DNA of 64,000 nt from Nocardia concava NBRC 100430 (GCF_000308815.1 NZ_BAFX01000088.1:34559-98558), one strand, 5' to 3'. Shown: positions 50,540 through 58,852, counted from the first letter of the stretch. Notes: generated by a model from the sequence alone, not told the origin. A program made the numbers and translations.

Positions 50540-51136
50540 TCACGCCGGTCGGGCACGGAGGTAGGTGACCCGACCGAGGCCGCCGTGCCGCGCCGTGACG
50601 ATCGTTTCGCAAGACAGACCGGCGTCGCGAAGCAACCGCGGGAGCTGATCGGCGCCGACGTCGGCGAGGTGGAGTTGGCCGCCGGGGCGCAGGACACGAC
50701 GCATTTCCCCGATGGCCGCGGCCTTCGTGCCGGGGTCGAGGTGATGCAGCATCAGCGCCGACAGCACCCGGTCGAAGGTCGCGTCCGGATAGGGCAGATC
50801 CTGGGCGTAGCCGCGCTCGAATCGGATATCGCCGTGCGCCTTTCGCTGTGCCCGGGTGAGCGCCAACGTGTCGGGATCGCAACCGGTCACCTCGGCTCCC
50901 GGCTGGGATCGCTTGGCACGAAGGGTGAGATTCCCGGTGCCACAACCGATGTCGAGCACCCGCTGACCATCGGCGAGCTCGGCCCCTGCGACCAGCTCGG
51001 CATGCACCGCCGGTGCGCCGAGCAGGCGGGTCAGGAGGTCGTAGCTCGGCAACAGGAAGTCGAATCCGGCGGCCGGGATGTAGTCGTGCCGATTTCCCAA
51101 TCGGCGGCTGAGGGTTTGAGGACTAAGTTTGGTCAT
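50540..51136 (-). CDS. class I SAM-dependent methyltransferase
   Basis: A 198-residue methyltransferase of the UbiE-like type. RVLDIGCGTGNLTLRAK (about 58-74) is motif I, TGCDPDTLALTRAQRK motif II, DATFDRVLSALMLHHLDP motif IV and VLRPGGQLHLADVGAD the next strand. N-terminal IPAAGFDFLLPSYDLLTRLLG is shared with similar actinobacterial enzymes. The acceptor is unknown. Divergent from an AraC regulator 73 bases away, like the pair at 41.4-42.8 kb. Confidence 0.88.
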   Translation of the reverse strand: MTKLSPQTLSRRLGNRHDYIPAAGFDFLLPSYDLLTRLLGAPAVHAELVAGAELADGQRVLDIGCGTGNLTLRAKRSQPGAEVTGCDPDTLALTRAQRKAHGDIRFERGYAQDLPYPDATFDRVLSALMLHHLDPGTKAAAIGEMRRVLRPGGQLHLADVGADQLPRLLRDAGLSCETIVTARHGGLGRVTYLRARPA

Positions 51137-51196
51137 AGGTCCATGGTGAATGTCCTGCTGCCACGGTAATTGGGTGATAGTTCGCGATATCGGGAC

Positions 51197-51202
51197 TATC
51201 TT
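51197..51202 (+). promoter_or_regulatory. -10 hexamer of leaderless AraC promoter
   Basis: TATCTT, seven bases, then ATG 51210. Confidence 0.6.
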
Positions 51203-51209
51203 CGGTTTC

Positions 51210-52079
51210 ATGAGCCATGCGGCGCGACTGGTGCGACACGAGCACGGGGTTCCGGTGTACGAGTACCGGACCGGCCTCGGCTCGTCGCCGGTCGCGGTAT
51301 TGCACACCGCCGGTCACGAGCGGCCCGGCGGCGACCGGCCACACATTCACGCGTTCCCGGTCCTGATGTATGCCCCCGACTCCCGCGTCGTGTATCTGGT
51401 CGCGCCGGGGCAAGCCGTCGAATCGCCTGCCCTGCACGGGATTCAGGACGGCGTCGGGGTGTACTTCGATCCTGCCGCACTGGGGCCCGACGGCCGCGCG
51501 CCGTGGCCCGCTTGGCGCGCGCACCCGCTGCTGTTCCCCTTCGTCCACGGGAATGCCGGCGGCCTGCTGCGCCTGGACCTCCCCGAGTCCCGACAAGCGT
51601 TCTGGGACAGCACGATCGAGTCCATCGAAGCCGAACTCACCCGGCGCGCCGACGGCTACCGGCAAGCCGCCCTGGCCCACCTCACCCTGTTGCTGATCGA
51701 CGTGACCCGCCTCGCCGCCGACGTGGTCGGCGACCTGCGCCGCAGCGGAGAACCCCTGCTGGCCAAGGTCTTCGAGGTGATCGACCAGCGCCACACCGAG
51801 CCCCTCTCCCTCCGGGACGTCGCGGCGGCGGTGGGCCTGACCCCGGGCCACCTCACCACCGTCGTGCGCCGCCGCACCGGCCGCACCGTCCAGGACTGGA
51901 TCACCGAGCGCCGCATGACCGAGGCTCGCCGCCTCCTCGCCGACACCGACCTCCCCATCGCCGAGATCGCCCGCCGCATCGGCCTCTCCGACCCCGGCTA
52001 CTTCACCAGAATTTTCCGCCACCACAACGGAATCGCCCCGCGCCAATGGCGCAACGGCGGCCTGTCCCGCTCGGCCTGA
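51210..52079 (+). CDS. AraC family transcriptional regulator
   Basis: A 289-residue regulator with an N-terminal cupin-like sensor (PHIHAFPVLMYAPD) and a C-terminal double HTH: LRDVAAAVGLTPGHLTTVVRRRTGRTV and EIARRIGLSDPGYFTRIFRHHNGIAPRQW. ATG 51210 is the leaderless start; ATG-like codons upstream at 51150 overlap the promoter. Likely regulates the divergent methyltransferase. Confidence 0.92.
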   Translation: MSHAARLVRHEHGVPVYEYRTGLGSSPVAVLHTAGHERPGGDRPHIHAFPVLMYAPDSRVVYLVAPGQAVESPALHGIQDGVGVYFDPAALGPDGRAPWPAWRAHPLLFPFVHGNAGGLLRLDLPESRQAFWDSTIESIEAELTRRADGYRQAALAHLTLLLIDVTRLAADVVGDLRRSGEPLLAKVFEVIDQRHTEPLSLRDVAAAVGLTPGHLTTVVRRRTGRTVQDWITERRMTEARRLLADTDLPIAEIARRIGLSDPGYFTRIFRHHNGIAPRQWRNGGLSRSA

Positions 52080-52111
52080 GTCCAATGGTGTTTCGAACGG
52101 GCCCGGCTCGT

Positions 52112-52117
52112 TAGCGT
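52112..52117 (+). promoter_or_regulatory. -10 hexamer of leaderless promoter
   Basis: TAGCGT, six bases, then GTG 52124. Confidence 0.65.
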
Positions 52118-52123
52118 CGTGGT

Positions 52124-52744
52124 GTGAGCGAACTTGATCATCTGGTCCTGGCGACGCCGGACCTCGCGGGGACGGTTGCCGGGGTTTCGCGGCTGGTGGG
52201 CGTCGAGCCCGTGCCCGGGGGCATCCATCCCGGCCGCGGGACGCGCAACTACCTGCTCGGACTGGGAGACGGTGGATACCTCGAGATCATCGGCCCGGAT
52301 CCGGAGCAACCCGAGCCGGAGCAGCCGCGCCCGTTCGGCATCGACACCCTGACCGAGGCCCGCCTGGCGGCCTGGCTGGTGCGCGTCACCGACATCGACG
52401 CCGCGATCGCCGCGGCACGCAGCGCCGGATACGACCCCGGCGACGCCTCGGACCTGTCCCGTTCCACCCCCGACGGCCGAATCCTGCGCTGGCGCTTGAC
52501 CTTCCCCGACAGTTCCGTCCCCACCCAGGTGGTCCCGGCACTCATCGACTGGGGCACCACCGACCACCCCGCCAACGAACTCCCGGTCGTACCCCTGCAG
52601 TCCTTCGAAGCGGTCCACCCCAACCCTGACCAGGTGACGCACCGCCTTCAAGCCCTCGACATCAAACTGCCTGTCCGAGCCGGCAACCGCCCTGCCCTCA
52701 TCGCCACCCTCGGCACCCCGGACAACCCCATCACCTTGCTCTGA
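52124..52744 (+). CDS. glyoxalase-like (VOC superfamily) protein
   Basis: A 206-residue protein of the glyoxalase_3 type. LDHLVLATPDLAGTVAGVSRLVGVEPVPGGIHPGRGTRNYLLGLGDGGYLEIIGPDP is a typical opening, with His, Glu and other likely metal ligands; a later region carries a similar half. Family members include metal-dependent dioxygenases and antibiotic-binding proteins. The specific reaction is unknown. The GTG is leaderless. Confidence 0.88.
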   Translation: MSELDHLVLATPDLAGTVAGVSRLVGVEPVPGGIHPGRGTRNYLLGLGDGGYLEIIGPDPEQPEPEQPRPFGIDTLTEARLAAWLVRVTDIDAAIAAARSAGYDPGDASDLSRSTPDGRILRWRLTFPDSSVPTQVVPALIDWGTTDHPANELPVVPLQSFEAVHPNPDQVTHRLQALDIKLPVRAGNRPALIATLGTPDNPITLL

Positions 52745-52994
52745 ACTCAACCCGTCCGGATTGCGGTGGGATCACGATGGGCGGCGAAGGTCTCGGCGGA
52801 GTCACGGGCCGGTGAACAGAGCCTGACGCACGCCGGACAACTCCATCATTTGGGTTGCCAAGCGATTGCTGTTGGGTTTAGCGTCGAGACCCGGGACCTA
52901 TACAGACCAGACGGTCGTTTGATTGACCAGCGGGACTGTGGTGAGAACGGGACGACACAGCGGGTCGGGGGATCCGGTCGACAGGGGGCAACCC

Positions 52995-53420
52995 ATGAAC
53001 ACTCACCAGCTTTCGATCACGCGTGCCCCGCACCGGCCGATCCCACCGTCCCGGCCCGAGCCGATATCCAGGGTGCTCGTCGTCGAGCAGCACGCCACCA
53101 CCGCCGAGATGGCGCTGCTGGTGCTGACCGCCGCCGGATACGAGGCCCTGCACGCGGGCTCGGGCACCCAGGCCCTGGACCTCACACCGCAGTGGCATCC
53201 CGATCTCATCCTGCTCGAAATCCTGCTGCCCGACCTGTCCGGCATCGACGTCTGCCTGCGTCTGCGCCAGACCTCCGCGGCACCGGTCATGATCGTCTCC
53301 ACCGAAACCGAGCCCGCGATCATCGATCTGGCGTTGACCGCGGGCGCCTGCGATTACATCCCCAAACCCTTCCGCACCGCCGAACTGATCACCCGCATCG
53401 GAGCCCGCCTCGGTCGATGA
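52995..53420 (+). CDS. orphan receiver-domain protein lacking the phospho-acceptor Asp
   Basis: A 141-residue protein: a ~25-residue Pro-rich front and a single receiver domain with no output domain. ISRVLVVEQHATTAEMALLVL should carry the acidic pocket (usually ED or DD, here EQ). DLILLEILLPDLSG has Glu at the position of the phosphorylated Asp (codon GAA). The conserved Ser/Thr (MIVSTE) and Lys (YIPKPF) are kept. It could be a permanently active-like or purely protein-binding receiver. AGGGGG precedes the ATG. No kinase is near. Confidence 0.85.
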   Translation: MNTHQLSITRAPHRPIPPSRPEPISRVLVVEQHATTAEMALLVLTAAGYEALHAGSGTQALDLTPQWHPDLILLEILLPDLSGIDVCLRLRQTSAAPVMIVSTETEPAIIDLALTAGACDYIPKPFRTAELITRIGARLGR

Positions 53421-53429
53421 CCGTCGCGA

Positions 53430-54197
53430 TCAGGCGATCACCACGTCGATTCCGAACTGTTCCAGCTCGTTTCGCAGTGGTGCGGGCACTTCGCGGTCGG
53501 TGACCAGCACGTCGATATCGTCGAGACCGGCGAAGCGGACGAAGTCCTCGCGCCCGAGTTTGCTGGAGTCGGTGACCACCACCACCCGGTGCGCGGTGAC
53601 GATCATGGCGTGCTTCACCGCGCCCTCGTCGGTGTCGGGCGTGGACAGTCCGTGACCGGCGGTCAGGGCATTGGTGCCGATGAAGGCGACGTCCACTCGC
53701 AGCTCGCCGAGTGCGCGCAGCGTCTGCGGCCCGACGGCCGCCTGGGTCAATCCGCGCACCCGCCCGCCGAGCAGGTGGACCTGCACCCCGGGGTGCCCGG
53801 ACAGCCGGGTCGCGATGGGCAGTGAGTTGGTCACCGTGACCAGTTCCCGGTCGGCGGGCAGCAACGCGGCCACCCGCCCGGTGGTGGTGCCCGCGTCGAA
53901 CAGCACGCTCCCGCCCGAAGGTGGCAGGAACTCCAAGGCCGCCTTGGCGATTCGATCCTTCTCCGGGGAGCGGCTCTGCTCGCGTTCGGCGGTGCCCAGT
54001 TCCAGGGCGGTCAGCGCGGCGGCGGGCACCGCGCCGCCGTGCACCCGGCGCACCAGGCCCATGCGGTCGAGCGTCGCCAGGTCGCGGCGCACGGTTTCGT
54101 TGGTGACGTCGTAGCGCTCGGCCAGGTCGGTGACCGACACCCGGCCGAGCTGCCCGACCAGGGTGGCGATCGCCTGCTGCCGCTCCTCGGCGTACAT
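53430..54197 (-). CDS. DeoR/GlpR family transcriptional regulator
   Basis: A 255-residue sugar-type repressor. RQQAIATLVGQLGRVSVTDLAERYDVTNETVRRDL is the DeoR HTH, and VLFDAGTTTGRVAALLP is the sugar-phosphate-binding DxGTT motif of the effector domain. It is encoded 61 bases downstream of a fused PTS permease gene on the same strand. CGATGTTT occurs twice in its own upstream gap. GGAGG precedes ATG 54197. The inducer is probably the phosphorylated sugar alcohol. Confidence 0.93.
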   Translation of the reverse strand: MYAEERQQAIATLVGQLGRVSVTDLAERYDVTNETVRRDLATLDRMGLVRRVHGGAVPAAALTALELGTAEREQSRSPEKDRIAKAALEFLPPSGGSVLFDAGTTTGRVAALLPADRELVTVTNSLPIATRLSGHPGVQVHLLGGRVRGLTQAAVGPQTLRALGELRVDVAFIGTNALTAGHGLSTPDTDEGAVKHAMIVTAHRVVVVTDSSKLGREDFVRFAGLDDIDVLVTDREVPAPLRNELEQFGIDVVIA

Positions 54198-54212
54198 GCT
54201 GATCCTCCAAAC

Positions 54213-54233
54213 CGATGTTTGCTCACGATGTTT
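54213..54233. promoter_or_regulatory. candidate DeoR binding site
   Basis: CGATGTTT twice, 13 bases apart, in the gap between the PTS gene stop and the DeoR start. A single AAACAT (the complement of ATGTTT) also lies at 56330-56335 in the PTS-dehydrogenase divergent gap. Confidence 0.5.
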
Positions 54234-54258
54234 TGTGTCTGACCATATTTCTCCCCGA

Positions 54259-56214
54259 TCAGGCGCGGGCGTCCAGCACCTGTTTGATCTCGGCGGGCGT
54301 GCTCGCCGCCTGCAGGCGCTGCACCTGCTCCTCGTCGATGAACACCTGCGCGATCCGATTCAGCAACACGAGATGGTCATCCCCCGTCCCGGCGATGCCG
54401 ATGACGAATTCGACGGGATTGCCGTTCCAGTCGATCGGCCGGGCATAGCGCACCAGTGACAGCCCCACCCGGTGGATGCTGGCCTTGGCCTCATTGGTGC
54501 CGTGCGGGACGGCGAGTCCATTGCCCATATAGGTGGTGGTCAGGCGCTCCCGCTCGTGCATGGCCGGAATATAGGACCGGTCCACCGCGCCCGCGGCCAG
54601 CAGCAGTTCACCGGCCTCGGTGATGGCGTCGGCGCTGGTGTCCGCCGCGCCCGCGAGCACGATCGAGTCCAGCGGCAGCACGTCGGTGCTCGATTCCTGT
54701 TCCGCCGCAACGGGTTCCGGGACGTCGGCGCCGCTCAGCAGCGCCACGATCTCGGCGTATCGCGGGCTGTTCATGAAGTCGTCGACCGAGACATGCAGGG
54801 CCGAAGGGGTTTTCGTGCGCGCCCGGTCGGTCAGATCCCGGTGGCTGACCACCAGGTCATAGGTATCGGTGAGGTTCGAGATGGCCTTGTTGACCACGCT
54901 GACCTCGCCGAAGCCCGCATCGCGAATCTTCTTGCGCAGCACCGACGCCCCCATGGCCGAGGAACCCATGCCGGCGTCGCAGGCGAAGACGATGCTGCGG
55001 ATGGCCGGTGCGGCGGCCCCGTCGGATGCGCCCAGCAATGCCGCGGCGGCGACCGACCGCTTGCCCTTCATGGCCTCCATGCTGGCGGTGGCCTGCACCA
55101 GATCCGTTTCGCCGGAGGACTTGTCGGTCTTCAACAGCACGGCGGCGACCAGGAACGACACTCCGGCGGCGCACAGCACCGAAAGCGTGACTCCCACATA
55201 GCTGCCGCTGGCCGTCTGCGCGTAGACCGAGATGATCGACCCGGGCGCGGCGGGCGCGCGCAGACCCGAGCCGAACACCACATTGATGAACACGCCGACC
55301 ATGCCGCCCGCGATGGCGGCCAGGATCAGCTTCGGCTTCATCAGCACATACGGGAAGTAGACCTCGTGGATGCCGCCGATGAAGTGGATGATGGCCGCGC
55401 CGGGCGCCGAACTCTTGGCCATGCCCTTGCCGAACATCCAGAACGCGATCAGCAGACCCAGACCCGGGCCCGGATTCGCCTCCAGCAGAAACAGAATCGA
55501 CTTGCCCTTCTCGGCGGCCTGGGTGGTGCCCAGCGGGGTCAGCACACCGTGGTTGACCGCGTTGTTGAGGAACAGCACCTTGGCGGGCTCGATGAAGATC
55601 GAGGTGAAGGGCAGCAGCCCGTGGTCGACCAGGAAGTTCACCACATTGCTCGCGGCCCGGCTGAACGCCGAAACCACCGGTCCCACACCGAAGAATCCGC
55701 CGGTGGCCAGGACCGCGCCCGCGATGCCCGCCGAGAAGTTGTTGACCAGCATCTCGAAGCCGGGGCGAATCCGGCCCTCCCACAACCCATCCAGCCGCTT
55801 GATCACCCAGCCGGCGAGCGGTCCCATGATCATCGCGCCCAGGAACATCGGCACATCGGTGCCGGCGATGACGCCCATGGTGGCGATCGCGCCGACCACG
55901 GCGCCGCGGGTGTCGTAAACGATTCTGCCGCCGGTGTATCCGATCAGGATGGGCAGGAGATAGGTGATGGTCGGGCCGACGATGCCGCCGTGCGCGTAGT
56001 CGCCCCAGCCGCCGATGTGCGCGACCCAGCTGTGCTTGCCGAACAGGTCGCCGGTGAGGGAGGTGATCCAGCCCTTCTCGATGAACAGTGCCGTGAGCAG
56101 GCCCCAGGCGATGAACGCGCCGATATTCGGCATGACCATGTTCGACAGGAATGAACCGACCCGCTGCACGCGCACCCGTGCGCCGACGCGGGACTCCGGT
56201 GGGGAGATAGACAT
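54259..56214 (-). CDS. mtlA: mannitol-type PTS system EIICBA component (fused)
   Basis: A 651-residue membrane permease with all three mannitol-type PTS parts in order. EIIC covers ~1-360 with EANPGPGLG (245-253) and GGIHEVYFPYV (280-290). EIIB covers ~405-495, with the phosphorylated Cys412 in FACDAGMGSSAMG. EIIA runs ~515-651, with His571 in GLAVPHGTNEA. It takes up a hexitol or related polyol and phosphorylates it. General PTS proteins (EI, HPr) are not in the window. ATG 56214 follows GAGGAA; the upstream open frame is a shadow. Divergent from the zinc dehydrogenase. Mannitol is the family default; another polyol cannot be excluded. Confidence 0.93.
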   Translation of the reverse strand: MSISPPESRVGARVRVQRVGSFLSNMVMPNIGAFIAWGLLTALFIEKGWITSLTGDLFGKHSWVAHIGGWGDYAHGGIVGPTITYLLPILIGYTGGRIVYDTRGAVVGAIATMGVIAGTDVPMFLGAMIMGPLAGWVIKRLDGLWEGRIRPGFEMLVNNFSAGIAGAVLATGGFFGVGPVVSAFSRAASNVVNFLVDHGLLPFTSIFIEPAKVLFLNNAVNHGVLTPLGTTQAAEKGKSILFLLEANPGPGLGLLIAFWMFGKGMAKSSAPGAAIIHFIGGIHEVYFPYVLMKPKLILAAIAGGMVGVFINVVFGSGLRAPAAPGSIISVYAQTASGSYVGVTLSVLCAAGVSFLVAAVLLKTDKSSGETDLVQATASMEAMKGKRSVAAAALLGASDGAAAPAIRSIVFACDAGMGSSAMGASVLRKKIRDAGFGEVSVVNKAISNLTDTYDLVVSHRDLTDRARTKTPSALHVSVDDFMNSPRYAEIVALLSGADVPEPVAAEQESSTDVLPLDSIVLAGAADTSADAITEAGELLLAAGAVDRSYIPAMHERERLTTTYMGNGLAVPHGTNEAKASIHRVGLSLVRYARPIDWNGNPVEFVIGIAGTGDDHLVLLNRIAQVFIDEEQVQRLQAASTPAEIKQVLDARA

Positions 56215-56306
56215 CTTGCTGACTTCCTCTGAGCAATATCGAAGACTATGTGACTCGGGCCACATCTCCTGAAGTAGTAGACCGCAGATTCGGGCACGAT
56301 CGCAAG

Positions 56307-56354
56307 CAATCGGGCATAAATGGGCGCGAAAACATGTGGCTTCACGCCCGATTG
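56307..56354. repeat. inverted repeat in the divergent PTS-dehydrogenase promoter region
   Basis: CAATCGGGC and GCCCGATTG, nine-base perfect arms 30 bases apart. This is a possible looped operator or promoter hairpin. Confidence 0.45.
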
Positions 56355-56422
56355 GCGCTACCGTGAGGCAGAGGCACGGCTCCGGCCAGAAGAGGCACGG
56401 CCAGGAATGCGGAAGGAAGATC

Positions 56423-57481
56423 ATGAAGGCGTTGCGCTACTACGCACCCGAGGACATCCGGCTCGAGGAGATCGCCGAACCGGACTGCGCACCGGACGAG
56501 ATCAAACTGCGGGTGCGCAACTGTTCGACCTGCGGCACCGATGTGAAGATCCGCCACAACGGGCATCAGAACCTCACCCCGCCGCGCACCCTCGGGCACG
56601 AGATCGCCGGGGAGATCGTGGAAGTCGGCGCCGCGGTGAACGAACGCTACGGCGCCGACTGGCGCGTCGGCGACCGCGCGCAGGTGATCGCCGCGGTGCC
56701 GTGCGGGGAATGCCACGAGTGCGGCAAGGGCTGGATGGCGGTGTGCCGCAATCAGACCTCGGTCGGCTACCAGTACGACGGCGGCTTCGCCGAGTACATG
56801 ATCGTGCCCAGCCAGGTGCTGAAGGTGAACGGCCTCAACCGGATTCCCGACAATGTCGGCTACGACGAGGCCTCGGCCGCCGAACCGTTCGCGTGCGCGA
56901 TCAATGCCCAGGAATTGCTGGGGATCGAGCCGGGCGACACCGTCGTGATCTTCGGCGCGGGCCCTATCGGCTGCATGCACACCCGCATCGCGCGCGGCGT
57001 GCACCGCTGCGGCCCGGTCTATCTCATCGACGTCAATGCCGATCGACTGAAGCTGTCGGCCCACGCCGTCCAGCCCGACGAGGTGATCAATGCCGCCGAA
57101 GTCGATGTCGTGCAGCGAGTCCTGGAGCTGACCGGCGGTCGCGGCGCCGACGTCATCATCACCGCGACCGCCGCCAACATCACCCAGGAGCAGGCCATCG
57201 CCATGGCCGCCCGCAACGGCCGCATCTCCTTCTTCGGCGGCCTGCCCAAAACCGATCCCACCATCACCTGCGACTCCAACGTGGTGCACTACCGCCAGCT
57301 CCACATCCACGGCGCCAACGGCTCAGCGCCCGAACACAATCGGCGCGCACTCGACTACATCGCCACCGGCCGGGTACCGGTCAAGGACCTCATCACCCAC
57401 CGCCTGCCGCTGGCCGAGGCCCTGGACGCCTTCGGCATCGTGGAGCGCGGCGAGGCCATCAAGGTCACCATCGAACCCTGA
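56423..57481 (+). CDS. zinc-dependent alcohol dehydrogenase (polyol/polyol-phosphate type)
   Basis: A 352-residue medium-chain dehydrogenase. The catalytic zinc Cys lies in CSTCGTDVKI (about 36-45) and the GHE motif in TLGHEIAGEIVEVG. PCGECHECGKGWMAVC is the structural-zinc loop with four cysteines, and IFGAGPIGCMHTRIA the NAD-binding loop. It is divergent from a mannitol-type PTS gene and probably oxidises the polyol phosphate formed by it, like galactitol-1-phosphate or sorbitol dehydrogenases. Classical mannitol-1-phosphate dehydrogenase belongs to another, zinc-free family. GGAAGGAAG precedes ATG 56423. Confidence 0.92.
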   Translation: MKALRYYAPEDIRLEEIAEPDCAPDEIKLRVRNCSTCGTDVKIRHNGHQNLTPPRTLGHEIAGEIVEVGAAVNERYGADWRVGDRAQVIAAVPCGECHECGKGWMAVCRNQTSVGYQYDGGFAEYMIVPSQVLKVNGLNRIPDNVGYDEASAAEPFACAINAQELLGIEPGDTVVIFGAGPIGCMHTRIARGVHRCGPVYLIDVNADRLKLSAHAVQPDEVINAAEVDVVQRVLELTGGRGADVIITATAANITQEQAIAMAARNGRISFFGGLPKTDPTITCDSNVVHYRQLHIHGANGSAPEHNRRALDYIATGRVPVKDLITHRLPLAEALDAFGIVERGEAIKVTIEP

Positions 57482-57528
57482 CCATCGCGTCCATACCGAT
57501 TCCGTTGAGCCACAATGCTTTCGGCGAA

Positions 57529-57951
57529 TCACCAACCCAGCTCGGTGGCGAGCACCTTCTCCAGCAGCGCTCCGAGCGCGTCGAGTTCGGATTGCGAGAG
57601 GCCGTGGAAGGACTGCTTCAGGATCGCATCGGCGATCGCCTGACCCTCGACGCGAAGGCGTTCGCCCTCCTCGGTGAGGCGATGACGCACGGCGCGACCC
57701 GGGCCCTGGACGCGTTCGATGAGGCCGCGATCGGCCATGCGGGTGGCCAGCGAGCCGAAGGATTGATCGGTCTGAAAGGTCAGCACGGCCAGGTCGTGCA
57801 GCGACGCTTCGGGGTTGCGATGCAAGTGGCGCAACGTATCCCACTGCACGATCGAGAGCCCCAGCGGCGCCAGGGCTTTGTTCATTGCGCGGTGGTGGCG
57901 GTGCTGCAGCCGCTTGACGGACAGGCCCACCTCGGCCGGGCGATAGCTCAT
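57529..57951 (-). CDS. MarR family transcriptional regulator
   Basis: A 140-residue regulator. LHDLAVLTFQTDQSFGSLATRMADRGLIERVQGPGRAVRHRLTEEGERL covers the winged helix; the wing region GPGRAVRHRL replaces the commoner DxRxxxL. It sits opposite an alpha/beta hydrolase gene, with a strong palindrome between. ATG 57951 has TAGGAT seven bases upstream, so the longer frame from 57960 is not chosen. Confidence 0.92.
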   Translation of the reverse strand: MSYRPAEVGLSVKRLQHRHHRAMNKALAPLGLSIVQWDTLRHLHRNPEASLHDLAVLTFQTDQSFGSLATRMADRGLIERVQGPGRAVRHRLTEEGERLRVEGQAIADAILKQSFHGLSQSELDALGALLEKVLATELGW

Positions 57952-57958
57952 GACAGTC

Positions 57959-57964
57959 ATCCTA
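57959..57964 (-). promoter_or_regulatory. -10 hexamer of leaderless MarR promoter
   Basis: TAGGAT on the minus strand, seven bases, then ATG 57951. Confidence 0.65.
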
Positions 57965-57973
57965 TCCGTTCGA

Positions 57974-57999
57974 AGGAAGCTTGTTTATATAAGCTTCCT
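57974..57999. promoter_or_regulatory. MarR operator palindrome
   Basis: AGGAAGCTT-N8-AAGCTTCCT, perfect nine-base arms just behind the MarR -10. Confidence 0.75.
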
Positions 58000-58000
58000 G

Positions 58001-58014
58001 ATATAAGGTTCCTT
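58001..58014. promoter_or_regulatory. third MarR half-site
   Basis: ATATAAGGTTCCTT repeats the right arm (ATATAAGCTTCCT) in the same orientation about 15 bases on, towards the hydrolase gene. Confidence 0.5.
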
Positions 58015-58045
58015 ACATAGATTCGATCGCACAGAGGACGCTTCC

Positions 58046-58852
58046 ATGAGCTCTTCCGCCCCGGCCGCCACCCTCCGGCCCGCCATTACTGAAATCCACA
58101 CTTTTGCAACAGATTCCACCGAACCCGTCAAGATCACCGTCGCCGCCTACGACCGCGCCCGAACCTTCCTGCTACTCCACGGCGGCGGCGGTGTCGACAC
58201 CATGACCCCGTTCGCCGACCTGCTCGCCGAGCGCACACACTCGCAGGTACTGGTCCCCACCCATCCCGGATTCGGCGGCACCCCAAAGGCATCCGGACTA
58301 ACCGACGTCACAACCCTCGCCAAAACGTATGTCGCACTACTGGATCGACTAGACCTCACCAACGTCACCGTGATCGGCAACTCCTTCGGCGGCTGGCTCG
58401 CCGCCGAAATCGCCCTCCAGTCCAGCCCCCGAGTGAGCGGCGCGGTAATCATCGACGGCATCGGCATCGAAGTCGAGGGCCACCCGATGGCCGACGTCCG
58501 CGGCAAGTCGACCGCCGAAATCCGCGCCCTCTCCTGGCACGACCCGAACAAGGCCCCCACCCCACCCGACGGCGGCCCCGGCCCCAGCCCGGATGTGGCC
58601 GCGCTGATCGGCTATACCGGCCCGGCAATGACCGACCCGACCCTGGCCACCCGCCTATCCACCATCGATCTACCCATCCACGTCATCTGGGGCGAGAGCG
58701 ATCGCATGGTCGCCCCCGACTACGGAAAGGCCTACGCCGCAGCCATCCCCGGCGCAACCTTCACCCTCCTCCCCCACACCGGCCACCTCCCCCAACTGGA
58801 AACCCCCAACCAACTACTCACCGCAATCCCCGGCCTCGACCTGCCCAATTAG
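58046..58852 (+). CDS. alpha/beta hydrolase
   Basis: A 268-residue hydrolase with a complete set of motifs: LLLHGGGGVDTM (oxyanion), IGNSFGGWLAAEIAL (nucleophile Ser), WGESDRMVAPDYG (acid) and HTGHLPQLE (His). GAGGA lies seven bases before ATG 58046. It is divergent from the MarR gene and probably under its control through the palindrome. The substrate is unknown. Confidence 0.92.
   Translation: MSSSAPAATLRPAITEIHTFATDSTEPVKITVAAYDRARTFLLLHGGGGVDTMTPFADLLAERTHSQVLVPTHPGFGGTPKASGLTDVTTLAKTYVALLDRLDLTNVTVIGNSFGGWLAAEIALQSSPRVSGAVIIDGIGIEVEGHPMADVRGKSTAEIRALSWHDPNKAPTPPDGGPGPSPDVAALIGYTGPAMTDPTLATRLSTIDLPIHVIWGESDRMVAPDYGKAYAAAIPGATFTLLPHTGHLPQLETPNQLLTAIPGLDLPN

Noticed and set aside
54472..56154. 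560-residue open frame antisense to the PTS permease
   Set aside because: His/Gln/Arg-rich shadow without domains; the sense frame encodes all three PTS domains.
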